The position numbers and the translations under genes are program-made. From Desulfurococcales archaeon (GTDB lineage Archaea; Thermoproteota; Thermoprotei_A; Sulfolobales; Acidilobaceae): a stretch of DNA of 64,000 nucleotides. Under the pieces are notes generated by a model, which saw only the letters and a program-made list of their open reading frames with translations, did no database searches and was not told where the DNA came from. Shown in pieces: positions 18,249 through 27,027 of the stretch; within the stretch, counting starts at the first letter, position 1, and each line of letters starts with the position of its first letter. Location: the NCBI GenBank assembly GCA_015521705.1, contig WANR01000018.1, positions 1-64,000 of the forward strand, given 5' to 3'.

Positions 18249-18341
18249 CCCCCCTTCTTTCGTTATCCTTACAGTCCTAAGAGGCAACTTAATAAATCCT
18301 GCCTAAGCTAAGCTATACCTTGTGCATAGAGGCGTCAAGCC

Positions 18342-19187
18342 TTGGCCAGGAGGCTCGACGAGGTTCTAGCCTCTATTACCAGCATAGACTATGGGCGCGT
18401 TGAAGGCTACCTCGTGTCGTTCATCCAGGACAGCATAAAGGAGGCTAGTGTTGATGGGGCTGTTATAGGGCTCAGCGGAGGTGTGGACTCTTCCACAACC
18501 TATGCTCTCTTAGTTAGGGCCATAGGTTCTAGCAGAGTCAAGGCCTTGGTGATGCCGGATACAAGTGTCACGCCCAAAGAAGATGTCGAAGACGCTGTTA
18601 GCCTAGCTAAAGCGCTTGGAAGCAGGTACGACGTTATAGACATTAAGCCGCTTGTTGACGCATACAAGAAGGCTTTACCAGTCTACGAAGACGAGCAGGG
18701 CCCAGACAGGATCCCCTTGGGCAACTTAAGGGCCCGAATAAGGATGAACCTTCTATACTACTATGCAAATAAAGAGAACAGGATAGTGGTTGGTACCGGC
18801 GATAGGAGCGAGATCCTGATAGGATACTTTACAAAATACGGCGATGGAGCATGCGACATAATGCCCCTAGCCGTGCTCTACAAGTCCCAGGTGAGAAGGT
18901 TAGCGCTACACCTTGGGATCCCCCAGAAAATAGCCTTCAAACCTAGCAGCCCTAGGCTGTGGAGAGGCCACGAGGCCGAGAAAGAGCTAGGCCTGAGCTA
19001 CGACCTGATAGACGCTGTTTTGCACTTATTATTCGACAAGGGTATGAGCCCCGAGAGAGTCAGCGAATACCTAGAAGTGCCTAGGAGTATTGTTGACCGA
19101 GTCCTCGGGTTACACAGGAGAAGCGAGCACAAGAGGTCGCTTCCAGGGGCTCCCACGCTCGAACCGATACTGGGCATGATGGGGTGA
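18342..19187 (+). CDS. nadE: NAD+ synthase
   Basis: 281-residue NH3-dependent type NAD synthetase. The PP-loop SGGVDSS is at residues 45-51, the GTGDRSEILIGYFTKYGDGACDIMP segment around 150-175, then the LYKSQVRRLALHLGIP helix and the C-terminal lid. There is no glutaminase domain, so ammonia is the direct nitrogen donor or a partner is needed. Start TTG at 18342. Its TGA overlaps a GTG (GTGA at 19184-19187) that is the probable initiation codon of pantoate kinase. Confidence 0.95.
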   Translation: MARRLDEVLASITSIDYGRVEGYLVSFIQDSIKEASVDGAVIGLSGGVDSSTTYALLVRAIGSSRVKALVMPDTSVTPKEDVEDAVSLAKALGSRYDVIDIKPLVDAYKKALPVYEDEQGPDRIPLGNLRARIRMNLLYYYANKENRIVVGTGDRSEILIGYFTKYGDGACDIMPLAVLYKSQVRRLALHLGIPQKIAFKPSSPRLWRGHEAEKELGLSYDLIDAVLHLLFDKGMSPERVSEYLEVPRSIVDRVLGLHRRSEHKRSLPGAPTLEPILGMMG

Positions 19188-20048
19188 CAAGCTTTTTACT
19201 GTGCATCCGCACCCCACCATATAACTGCCTTCTTTGCATCCTTCGTTGGAGAAGACCCCAAGAGCTCGGGATCCATAGGAGCTGGAATAGCTGTAGAACC
19301 CCGTACCAGGGTATGCTATCCTGGCAGTAAATCCTTAGACCATGTGGGGCCTGCCAGAAGAGTCGTGTCGCTGATAGGTATTGAAGCAAGGCCAGGCTTC
19401 GAGTATAGGGCTCCTCTACCGTTAGGTGCAGGGTATGCTACCAGCGGTTCCATAGCTGTATCTGTTTCTCTAGCGCTAGGCGCTGCTAGAGGCTTGTCGG
19501 TCAATGAGTCCCTAGAATTGGCCCATGTGGCTGAAATAGAAGAGCTTACGGGCCTAGGCGACGTACTGGCAATTTCCTGTGGTGTGGGCCTTGTAGTGCG
19601 TTTGAAGCCGGGCGCTCCTGGAAGGGGCGTTGCCGAGTGTTACCCCCTACCGCCGGGCCTCTCCATATTGTCGCTAGAGTTCGGCGCGATGGATACTAGA
19701 TCCCTGATCCAGTCTATGGAGAAGTACAAGAACATAGCTATGGATTCTATAAAGCGCATCGCCGAAGACCCTAGCTTCGAGGTTTTCCTGGAGGAGGCTA
19801 GAAGGTTTACTGTGAAGTCCTCTATCTTGGGGCACCTAGGCAATATTGACGTCTCTATGATCGAGAAGACACCCGGCTTACTGGGTTACTATGCGAAGAA
19901 AAGGGTTTTAGTGGTCATAGTAGAGGAGAGCCTGACCCGCGAGGCCTCAATCCACCTCTATAAGGTAACCGGAATAAGGCCTAGACTACTACAACCCTCG
20001 CGCGGAGGGCCAGAGGTGTGGAGCCAGGATGGTGGTAAGGATTCCTAG
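19184..20048 (+). CDS. pok: pantoate kinase (archaeal CoA pathway), 5' end frameshifted
   Basis: GHMP kinase that phosphorylates pantoate in the archaeal CoA route. The family N-terminus CASAPHHITAFF is encoded at 19200-19235 in the same frame as the nadE stop (19185), with no start codon between them; the first canonical one is at 19344, deep in the domain. The GTG at 19184 (GTGA overlap with nadE) is in another frame and would read into it exactly if one T of the TTTTT run 19193-19197 were skipped, giving MTSFYCASAPHHIT and about 287 residues. ATP motif APLPLGAGYATSGSIA is near residue 85. It overlaps the synthetase gene by 20 bases. The frame problem may be an error, a mutation or +1 frameshifting. 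Confidence 0.85.
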
Positions 20049-20799
20049 GTCTCACCCGCGCTATGAGTCGCTTGTCACTAGAGAGAAGCTGGTAGAGGCG
20101 TATAATGATGGTATAGTGGTAGTGGAGGGACTTATAGCCCATGGCAGGGGGGAAGCTTTTGACTACTTACTAGGCGAGAAAAGCCATGGGTTCGCTTTAG
20201 CAGCTGAGAGAGCTGCAGTGGCTTCTATGCTATTAGCTGAGAGGCCTGTAATCTCCGTTAACGGTAACTATGCAGCTCTGGCAGCCCGTGAAATAGCCGA
20301 GCTGGCTTCCTTGACTGGGGCGCTGGTGGAAGTTAACTTGTTCTACAGGACTGAGGAGAGGGTTAGGAAGATATATGAACTGTTACGCGTCAGGGGGGTT
20401 CCCGGCCTGTTGTCCCCGGAATGCGAAAAGAGGATAGTCGAGGGGCTAGAGAGCCCGAGAGGCGTAGTATGTAGTGAGGGTATAGGCTCGGCGGACTTCG
20501 TGCTGGTAGCCATAGAGGATGGTGATAGGACTCAAGCCCTGGTAAAGGAGGGCAAGAAGGTTGCAGCCATAGATCTGAACCCGTTCAGTAGGACTGCCCA
20601 GACAGCCTCTATAACAATAGTTGACGAGGCTATCAGGGCAACCAGGAATATGGCCAGATTTGCCAGAGAATTGAGAGGCTACAGTAGGAAGGAGCTGGAA
20701 GACATTGTTGAGGGCTATGACAATAGGGAAACTCTAAAACTGGCTTTCAGGGCTCTCCTTTCTAGGCTTGAAGAGGCCTCTGAGAGAGGAGTCCTCTAG
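20029..20799 (+). CDS. 4-phosphopantoate--beta-alanine ligase (phosphopantothenate synthetase)
   Basis: 256 residues, archaeal enzyme that joins 4-phosphopantoate and beta-alanine with ATP, the step after pantoate kinase. Hallmarks: SHPRYESLVTREKLVEAY at the N-terminus, VEGLIAHGRGEAFDYLLGE near residue 30-48, PVISVNGNYAALAAREIAELA, then the AIDLNPFSRTAQTASITIVDE segment. It begins inside the pantoate kinase gene, so the two steps are made together. The last 66 bases overlap the opposite-strand gene 20734-21432. Confidence 0.93.
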   Translation: MVVRIPRSHPRYESLVTREKLVEAYNDGIVVVEGLIAHGRGEAFDYLLGEKSHGFALAAERAAVASMLLAERPVISVNGNYAALAAREIAELASLTGALVEVNLFYRTEERVRKIYELLRVRGVPGLLSPECEKRIVEGLESPRGVVCSEGIGSADFVLVAIEDGDRTQALVKEGKKVAAIDLNPFSRTAQTASITIVDEAIRATRNMARFARELRGYSRKELEDIVEGYDNRETLKLAFRALLSRLEEASERGVL

Positions 20800-21432
20800 C
20801 CCGCTGGTTCTCTCTATCATCATTGCTACGAGTTTTTCAGCCGTGCTGATTATTTCCTCAGCTATACTCAACTCTCTGGACAATGCGTCCCTGTATTCTA
20901 TCGCTTTTTCGGCGAACTCTACCAGTAGTGGTACTTCCTCGAAGGCTATTCTTCTCAGGAGCTTTTTCTCTTGGCTACTTAGCCTGCCCTGCCTAAGCAT
21001 CCTCTTTAATTGGCCCAGGATCCTTAGCGGTTCTAGGCTGTAGAATTGTAGCCTGAGGGCCTTAACCCTGAGATCAGCGTCAGGTGACTCGTCTACCCCT
21101 TCGTACTCTCTCACGGCTTCTTCTAACGCGTCCCTGTCTAGTATCACCCACCAGTGCTGGCTGGATGACTTATAGCTGGTCTCGATAACGCCGTACTCCC
21201 TTTCAAGCCTAGCCAGTAGTAGGGAGGGATTATAGTCTAGCCCCCATGATGCGAGCCTTTTCTTGACCCCTTTAAAGCTGAAGTCTCCTAGCTTGAAGCT
21301 AGCCCAGTTTGACGAGGCCTCCTCTATAATAGCCTTCAGCACTGCGTAGCCTCTTTCCCCGTATCGTGCAATGAACTCTGAGAGCCTATGCCTACCCATT
21401 AGGGACACCAGAATCGCACTCAGGCGCCTCAT
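20734..21432 (-). CDS. conserved-looking hypothetical protein, helical
   Basis: 232 residues, not recognised. The N-terminal half (LSEFIARYGERGYAVLKAIIEE ... FKGVKKRLASWGLDYNPSLLLARLEREYGVIETSYKS) resembles a winged-helix pattern with a wing-like SSSQHWWVILD. The C-terminal half is a pair of long amphipathic helices. A DNA-binding or assembly role is only a guess. The last 22 codons are antisense to the phosphopantothenate synthetase end, so both genes must be constrained there. A start (ATG, 21432) follows a TATA-like TTTATTTTATG-containing region at 21462-21474 read from the complement. Confidence 0.6.
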   Translation of the reverse strand: MRRLSAILVSLMGRHRLSEFIARYGERGYAVLKAIIEEASSNWASFKLGDFSFKGVKKRLASWGLDYNPSLLLARLEREYGVIETSYKSSSQHWWVILDRDALEEAVREYEGVDESPDADLRVKALRLQFYSLEPLRILGQLKRMLRQGRLSSQEKKLLRRIAFEEVPLLVEFAEKAIEYRDALSRELSIAEEIISTAEKLVAMMIERTSGLEDSSLRGLFKPRKESPESQF

Positions 21433-21518
21433 TTAGTGTAGTGTACTAAAGGGTTTTTGTAGAGTTTATTTTATGATTGGGGGCCCAAAGGTTCTAGTGG
21501 ACAAGAGTGGTGTAATAC

Positions 21519-22259
21519 TTGAAGATCGTTGAGGTAGAGGGTCTGGTAAAGTCGTTAAAGGGGAAGCCTGTACTGAGAGGCGTTAGCATGAGCGTTGATA
21601 AGGGCTCTATCTACGTGCTGGCAGGGCCCAACGGTGCAGGTAAAACTACTACTATCAGGATAATTCTGGGCCTCATAAAGAGGGACGGGGGCCGTGTCAA
21701 AGTCCTAGGCGTGGATCCCGAGGGCGATGGCTGGGATAAAGCGAGGAGGAGGATAGGCTATCTGCCGGAGGACGCAGGCGTCTATGACAGGCTCACAGGG
21801 TTTGAGAACCTCTGGTTCAACGCTCTACTATTTGCTGGCGGCGACGAGATTCTTGCCCGCGAGTACATGGATAGGGGTATAGATATTAGCGGGTTGTCCA
21901 GGGAGCAGCTCTCTAAGAGGGCGGGCTCCTATAGTAAGGGCATGAAGAGGCGCCTACTGCTGGCATCCGCGCTAATGCACTCACCCGAGCTCGTCGTCAT
22001 GGATGAGCCTACAAGCGGTTTAGACGTCATAGCTGCCTATAGGATCAAGTCGCTGATAAGAGAGATGGCGGCTAGGGGGACGTCTTTCCTAATAACTACG
22101 CACGACATGCTGGAAGCGGAGCAGCTAGCAGATAAAGTAGCTTTTATAATGAATGGAGCTACAGTGGCTGAAGCCCCGCCCCGCGAGCTAATGGAGAAGT
22201 ATGGCAGCGAATCACTGGAGGAGGCTTTCGTCAAGGCGGTGGGCGGCGTTGAGGCTTGA
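21519..22259 (+). CDS. ABC transporter ATP-binding protein (ABC-2 type exporter)
   Basis: 246-residue ATPase. Walker A GPNGAGKTT (residues 36-44), Q-loop region GYLPEDAGVYDRLTGFENL, a degenerate signature YSKGMKRRLLLA in place of LSGGQ as is common in NatA/drug exporters, Walker B LVVMDEPTSGLD, and H-loop TTHDM. The TTG start at 21519 is preceded by GGTG. It overlaps the permease gene by 11 bases, so the two form one exporter. Substrate unknown; Na+, drug or lipid export are possible. Confidence 0.92.
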   Translation: MKIVEVEGLVKSLKGKPVLRGVSMSVDKGSIYVLAGPNGAGKTTTIRIILGLIKRDGGRVKVLGVDPEGDGWDKARRRIGYLPEDAGVYDRLTGFENLWFNALLFAGGDEILAREYMDRGIDISGLSREQLSKRAGSYSKGMKRRLLLASALMHSPELVVMDEPTSGLDVIAAYRIKSLIREMAARGTSFLITTHDMLEAEQLADKVAFIMNGATVAEAPPRELMEKYGSESLEEAFVKAVGGVEA

Positions 22260-23466
22260 CAAGAGGTCCAGGATAGTTTTCTGGAAGGAGGTCAGGGACC
22301 TCAGCAGGGACTATAGGACGATAGTCTCGGTAGTGTTGCTACCTCTACTGGGCCTGCCAGGGCTCGCCATTCTAACCGGGGCTCTTCTATCAGCCCAGTA
22401 CGTCGAGGTGGCCATTATTGTTAACGATACAGAAGCCTGGAGCTTTGCGGGCTCTCTGGCAGGCGATATAGCCTTAGTATTGTCGCGGGCGGGGCTTCAG
22501 TCAAATGTAGAAACCTATGGGTCATGGCCCGAGGCCAGCGTTGACGTGGTAGTCTTTATACCTGAGGGCTTCTACAGGAACATTACCAGGATCGATGGCA
22601 CTGGAACTATAATAGTCAGCTCTCTCATAGGATCCCAGGCCAGCGAGATAGCCGTCAACAATATCATAGCCTTGCTCAATGGGAAATCCAGGGCCCTCGT
22701 TGTCGAGCGAGTTAACGCTCTCTCAGAAAGGGCTGGGCTAGACATCAACGCCGACAACCTGTTAAACCCGATAAGGGTGCAGAAGGGGTTCCACAGGGCC
22801 ACGGGAGCCCCGGCTACGGGAGAGGAGGCTAGTGTAGCCTTCTCTGCACGCATACTAGAGTTCAGCCTATTCTTCGTGGTCAACCCGGCTGTTGTCTTCA
22901 TGTCGGACTCCATAGTGGGTGAGAGGGAGAGGAAGACTATTGAAAGGCTCCTTGTCAGCCCTCTTTCAAGGCGCCAGCTATTGACTGGAAAAATGCTGGC
23001 CTCTACAGTGCTAGGCCTAATGGCGGCCGCGGCCGACGGTATGGGAATACTACTATTCTTCCTCCTAGCTGGCATAAGCTTTGCCTTATCGACAACTATC
23101 ATAGGCGTGTGGCTAGCCTCAGTGATCCTCTTAGTACTCTCCACTTCAGCCATAGTGTCCATAATAGCGTCCCGCAGCGAGTCGATAAGGGCCGCCCAGA
23201 ACATGTCATTCCTGGTCATACTAGGGGCCATGGCCATTTACTTCTCCTCGCTAATGGTAGACCTCACAAAGCTCCCTGAAAGCATCTCCCTCTTCCTACA
23301 AATGATACCATTCACTCACGCAGCGCTAGCAATACACTACTATGCCCTGGGAGACATAGTATCCGTTGCCAAACATTTCCTCATAATGACGATTTACTGG
23401 CTAGCACTGCTACTGATAGCGGCTAAAACCTTCAACACTGAAAAACTAATAATAACCAAAAGCTGA
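22249..23466 (+). CDS. ABC-2 type transporter permease
   Basis: About 405 residues, partner of the preceding ATPase. One N-terminal membrane helix (TIVSVVLLPLLGLPGLAILTG), a large extracytoplasmic domain (about residues 50-215) and five further helices near 220-395 give the NatB/ABC-2 layout; VGERERKTIERLLVSPLSRRQLLTGK is the conserved cytosolic coupling segment. The frame is open from 22201, but TTG 22249 follows GGTGGG and begins at the RLDKRSRIVFWKEVRD segment typical for the family N-terminus. Downstream lies the tRNA-Gly gene. Confidence 0.9.
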   Translation: MRLDKRSRIVFWKEVRDLSRDYRTIVSVVLLPLLGLPGLAILTGALLSAQYVEVAIIVNDTEAWSFAGSLAGDIALVLSRAGLQSNVETYGSWPEASVDVVVFIPEGFYRNITRIDGTGTIIVSSLIGSQASEIAVNNIIALLNGKSRALVVERVNALSERAGLDINADNLLNPIRVQKGFHRATGAPATGEEASVAFSARILEFSLFFVVNPAVVFMSDSIVGERERKTIERLLVSPLSRRQLLTGKMLASTVLGLMAAAADGMGILLFFLLAGISFALSTTIIGVWLASVILLVLSTSAIVSIIASRSESIRAAQNMSFLVILGAMAIYFSSLMVDLTKLPESISLFLQMIPFTHAALAIHYYALGDIVSVAKHFLIMTIYWLALLLIAAKTFNTEKLIITKS

Positions 23467-23552
23467 GAAAGCAGCCCTAAACCCGCTCCAACGCAATAGT
23501 AAGCCCGGCACAATGGAAGAACTTTAGCTTCAACCAGCCACCAGAGTATAAG

Positions 23553-23561
23553 TATTAAAAA
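23553..23561 (+). promoter_or_regulatory. TATA box (box A) of tRNA-Gly
   Basis: TATTAAAAA lies 40-48 bases before the first base of the tRNA. Transcription should begin around 23583 with a short 5' leader. Confidence 0.5.
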
Positions 23562-23600
23562 CCCAGCACTCTTACAATTAATGACTGGACATAGAGAAGC

Positions 23601-23679
23601 GCGGCGGTCGTCTAGCCTGGACTAGGACGCCGGCCTGCCAAGCCGGAGGTCCCGGGTTCAAATCCCGGCCGCCGCACCA
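23601..23679 (+). tRNA. tRNA-Gly (anticodon GCC), CCA encoded
   Basis: Full cloverleaf: acceptor GCGGCGG (23601-23607) pairs with CCGCCGC (23669-23675), then discriminator A and a genomically encoded CCA. The D arm has GCCTGGACTA with the invariant GG. The anticodon stem CCGGC/GCCGG closes the loop CTGCCAA with anticodon GCC. The T arm is CCGGG-TTCAAAT-CCCGG. No intron is present. It reads GGC/GGU glycine codons. Part of the D arm is complementary to a candidate sRNA guide at 32536-32547. Confidence 0.97.
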
Positions 23680-23754
23680 TTCCTTAAACCCCCTACCTCG
23701 AGAATGTTTAATAGAGATTAACCTATTGCAATGACCCATGAAAAACTTGTTGCT

Positions 23755-24240
23755 CTACTCTTTTCGCGTTTTCCCGGTTTTCACGATTCTTAGGGCCCCG
23801 GTTTCTATGGGTTCTATTAGCCCTGCAACGAAAAGGGCTGCCGCCTCGCCGGCCTTTAGCTTAGCTATGTCGCCTGCGACTAGCCAAGCGTTTGACCTGG
23901 GGAGTTTCAGGGTTGTGGACGCTTTTGCCAGAACGTCTTCCCCTGCCAGCACGTATAGACCCGCCAGATACTTCGCGTAGAACTCTACCAGTTTATCTAT
24001 GAGGCTTAGGATCTCAGAGTCTAGGCCTGTGTAGTCGGTCCCCACTAGATCGTTGATCCTAGCCTTAGCTACGAGTATCGATGCTCTTAGCGTTCTCTCA
24101 ATATACTCGCGGCAGAACTCTCTGCTCCTACAATAGGTGCTCGCCATGTAGCGTGCCAGTCTGAGGTGCTCGAGGCTCAGAGGCTCGTGTATGCCAGTCG
24201 CTGTTCTATACAGGCCTCCAGCCGGTATCCGCTCTGACAA
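23755..24240 (-). CDS. gins15: GINS15 replication factor (Sld5/Psf1 homologue)
   Basis: 161 residues. The N-terminal two thirds are helical (LRLARYMASTYCRSREFCREYIERTLRASILVAKARIND...), as in the A domain of archaeal GINS15. The C-terminal part (LKLPRSNAWLVAGDIAKLKAGEAAALFVAGLIEPI) matches the small B domain with its GD-x-x-x-L pattern. GINS joins MCM and GAN/Cdc45 in the replicative helicase. The sequence is divergent; the call leans on its place after priS and pcn, the same order known in Sulfolobus. The TTG start lies 35 bases inside priS. Confidence 0.72.
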   Translation of the reverse strand: MSERIPAGGLYRTATGIHEPLSLEHLRLARYMASTYCRSREFCREYIERTLRASILVAKARINDLVGTDYTGLDSEILSLIDKLVEFYAKYLAGLYVLAGEDVLAKASTTLKLPRSNAWLVAGDIAKLKAGEAAALFVAGLIEPIETGALRIVKTGKTRKE

Positions 24241-25324
24241 CTATATCGCCCTCTACCAGTTCTACTATACCCCTTAGTGCCAGGTATATAGCTATCCAGG
24301 CTGGAACCTGGTAGTCGCCGCCTTCCCTCACGTCGACCTGGTAGCCGAACAGTCTAACGCCATTAACTGTATCGAGAGCCCTTACTCTGACTTCTCCTCC
24401 GAATGGGGAGATCCTATGGTCTCTGGGCAAGGGGAGGCCTTCACGTAGGGCAGCGACGAGAAAACCTGTCTTACCGTTTAGCGTCCCAGGAGGCCTTGCG
24501 AGCCTGCTTATGTCCTGTGTGACCTGTGTATCTATTGGGGGCCTGAACCTCTCTATAGCCTCCAACACTCTCTTCCCCCAGTTCTTGTCGCTGGGATGCT
24601 CTTTCACGAGCCTTGCTATCCACCCCCTCCATCCTGGATCCCCGCTAGTAGGAGGTGCTATCCTTGCCCCGCGAGGCATCTTATCTTTCCTAGGAAAGAT
24701 CTCTTCCAGGTCTAGAGCCTCAGCCAGCACATAGGATGCAAGAAGCCTTCTTTCCTCCCTCCCCAGGCCTAGACACCAGTCACAGCTGGCTTTCACGTGG
24801 AAGCCCCTGTTTCCAGTATAGTATGCCTGTATGTCCCCTCGTTCAATGCCCAGGTCTCTGGTTAGAATATCTACTAGGTTATTGACGTACCTGATACCCT
24901 CCCATATACACTCGTCCCCCATTATCTTGGCAGACATCTTAGGAGTCTCGACTATGTGCCCGGAGCACTCCTCCACGTGGTCTAGGTCTATGTCGAAGAG
25001 TAGCTCGGATCCCTGCCACCCTTTTTCCTCCATACTCTTAGCGTCTGGCAGGTCGTAGAATGCTGTGGAGTAATAGAAGTGCCCCGGAACCTTGGTTCTC
25101 AGGAACCTTCTAACCTCTTCTCCGCTGGATAGAGATATGTGTCGTGTGAAGTTTCCTGTTTTCAAGTCCTGGTAGGCGAACTCCCTTCTCTCTAAGCCCT
25201 GTGGCAGGTATAGGTGGTGGTCCAGGCTATAGTATGCCCTAAAGGCCTCGAAAACGGGGTTACTGGACTCTTCAACCCTAACTATAGCCACTTGGGCTCC
25301 TCTACTCGACCCTCGGCGATACAT
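24206..25324 (-). CDS. priS: DNA primase small (catalytic) subunit PriS
   Basis: 372 residues. Catalytic metal motif LLFDIDLDH (DxD) near residue 98, with preceding PGHFYYSTAFYDLPDA; zinc-binding region containing the CDWCLGL cluster; the YYTGNRGFHVKAS motif and the third acidic/Arg region SRLARPPGTLNGKTGF. It makes RNA/DNA primers with PriL, which is not in the window. Its start overlaps the pcn stop by 23 bases and its stop overlaps gins15, so the three replication genes are translationally coupled. Confidence 0.95.
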   Translation of the reverse strand: MYRRGSSRGAQVAIVRVEESSNPVFEAFRAYYSLDHHLYLPQGLERREFAYQDLKTGNFTRHISLSSGEEVRRFLRTKVPGHFYYSTAFYDLPDAKSMEEKGWQGSELLFDIDLDHVEECSGHIVETPKMSAKIMGDECIWEGIRYVNNLVDILTRDLGIERGDIQAYYTGNRGFHVKASCDWCLGLGREERRLLASYVLAEALDLEEIFPRKDKMPRGARIAPPTSGDPGWRGWIARLVKEHPSDKNWGKRVLEAIERFRPPIDTQVTQDISRLARPPGTLNGKTGFLVAALREGLPLPRDHRISPFGGEVRVRALDTVNGVRLFGYQVDVREGGDYQVPAWIAIYLALRGIVELVEGDIVVRADTGWRPV

Positions 25325-26057
25325 AAAATGTCAGCCTTCCCCCAGCCTGGTACTCTAAGTCAACGCGTGCAGGAGCGTCTGCCGAGTAGCTGAAACCTAC
25401 AACGTCGGCTGCCTGGGCTGCTTGTAGCATTATGTCGAAATACTCGAGGCTATACGATGAGGAGTCTGGAGACTCTATTGCGACGTCTAGGAGGCTCTGG
25501 GACTCCAGTGAAAGATCGACCTCAGCCTCACCTATGTCGCCCTTGCCACTCATTATAACGCGGTCCTCGCCTTCGAAGGCTCTAACCGTGACGGATTCTC
25601 CTACAGTGCTCAGATCCTTCACGGCTTCTCTGAAGATGTTGCTTAGCATCTTAAATTTCACCGTGAACTCTATCTTAGGCTCTGGGAGCTTCTCTAGCGA
25701 CAGCTCTATCTGTGGGAACCTGAACTTCCTCTCTCCCCTACCTGTGAAAACTACTTCTATCATTGATCCATCGAACCTTATACCTAGAGCGTCCCTTTTA
25801 GTGGCCCTCTTCAAGATCTTAGATAGGACGTCAAAGGAGACCCCTAGAGCTACCTCACCCTGAACCTCGTATGTCGTGAATGAAGAATTGGGATAGTAGA
25901 GGTCAACCATTACAACGTGGCTAGTGTCTAGGGCCCTCAGCTTGAGCCCCTCCTCCGTGAACAGGAACACTGCCTCGTCTATGACCTTCTCTATGGAGGC
26001 AATCATGTGCTTCCATACTCTGGCATCCTCGAACTCCACCCTGAGCGGGTACGACAT
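25302..26057 (-). CDS. pcn: DNA polymerase sliding clamp (PCNA)
   Basis: 251 residues with the two-domain clamp fold: SYPLRVEFEDARVWKHMIASIEKVIDEAVFLF at the start, LKLRALDTSHVVMVDLYYP, the interdomain loop region KLPEPKIEFTVKFK and the C-terminal GFSYSADAPARVDLEYQAGGRLTFYVSPR. The clamp tethers polymerases, ligase, FEN1 and other PIP-box proteins. The frame extends 19 codons further upstream without similarity; ATG 26057 is the conserved start. Crenarchaea often have several PCNA paralogues, and which one this is cannot be told here. Confidence 0.95.
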   Translation of the reverse strand: MSYPLRVEFEDARVWKHMIASIEKVIDEAVFLFTEEGLKLRALDTSHVVMVDLYYPNSSFTTYEVQGEVALGVSFDVLSKILKRATKRDALGIRFDGSMIEVVFTGRGERKFRFPQIELSLEKLPEPKIEFTVKFKMLSNIFREAVKDLSTVGESVTVRAFEGEDRVIMSGKGDIGEAEVDLSLESQSLLDVAIESPDSSSYSLEYFDIMLQAAQAADVVGFSYSADAPARVDLEYQAGGRLTFYVSPRVE

Positions 26058-26174
26058 CTTAAACACCGATCCAAACTTTATGAAACTAGAAGAAGATAAA
26101 AACAGGCCACCCAAGAGCTGTCTTGGGGTCGTCCAGACCTAGAATTCGGTGTGCTCGCGATTAGGCACGTATGG

Positions 26175-26907
26175 TTAGCCTATATGTTTTTCCTTCAAGT
26201 CTTCCTTGGTTTTCTGCTGTTTGGCACCATAATGGGTTATTATGTGATACGATATAGGGCCTACGACTATGTAGGCTATTAGCCCCCATTTCACTGATAG
26301 GGCTGCATATTTGACTAACGTGTTATCGTAGGGTAACAGTGCTAAAAGGGCTACGGTGAGAAGCCTGGGCAGTAGCATGGGGCTCGGAGCCTCTCTTCTT
26401 GAGGTTCTGAAGTACTTCACGGGAAGAGCGCTCATTAGGGCTGCTATTACTAGGATTCCCGGGTTGACGGGTGTAGAAGAAACTATGGATGTCAGGAGTA
26501 GTCCCGCATGGACAAAGAGAGGCAGCCCGTGGAAATATTCTAGGCTCCAAACGATCCTGTAGACAAGCCTGTAGAGCGACACTGGGATAATTATAGCGCT
26601 ATAGGCAGCTATCAGGACTATATCTAGCAGGCTGGGTTGATCCTCGAGCCCGGCAAGCCACGAGGCGTATATAATAAGGGGGGCCACTACCTGGCTAAGC
26701 CTGTCGATCGCTCTGTCCAGCATTAAGCCCTCCCGGCTAGATCCACCGCTTCTCCTAGCAATGACACCGTCAAGTATGTCGAAAGCGTAAGCTGCAAAGA
26801 GGAATCTCACGGCCAAGCCTACATGGCCATAAACGGCTATTACTATAGAGGCCGAGGCAAAAGAAGCCCCCACAAGGCTTACAGCATCGGCAGGCCTTAA
26901 AGCTCAT
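26175..26907 (-). CDS. CDP-alcohol phosphatidyltransferase, N-terminus possibly frameshifted
   Basis: Membrane enzyme that puts a polar head group on CDP-archaeol or a similar lipid. The full catalytic motif DxxDGxxARx8GxxxDxxxD is present in DILDGVIARRSGGSSREG...LDRAID, with about six membrane helices. The plain frame starts at GTG 26873, but the family segment before it (LRPADAVSLVG) is encoded just upstream in frame with no start codon after the in-frame TGA. An ATG at 26907 in another frame would reach it if one base of TTT (26899-26901, minus strand) were skipped, giving MSLRPADAVSLVG. The polar substrate (inositol phosphate, serine, glycerol) is undetermined. Confidence 0.85.
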
Positions 26908-27027
26908 CACCCATGAGCAGACGGGCCCTCCCAGCTCAGAGCCCCGGGAAGCCATGAATTAGTAAGAGTCAAGGGTTTCAATCCGCAGCGCTAGATGTTT
27001 ACCCACGAGACTGTTCTCCTCTGGCTG

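Noticed and set aside
22572-23237. 221-codon minus-strand frame opposite the ABC permease
   Set aside because: Mirror frame; no ribosome binding site and no recognisable protein.
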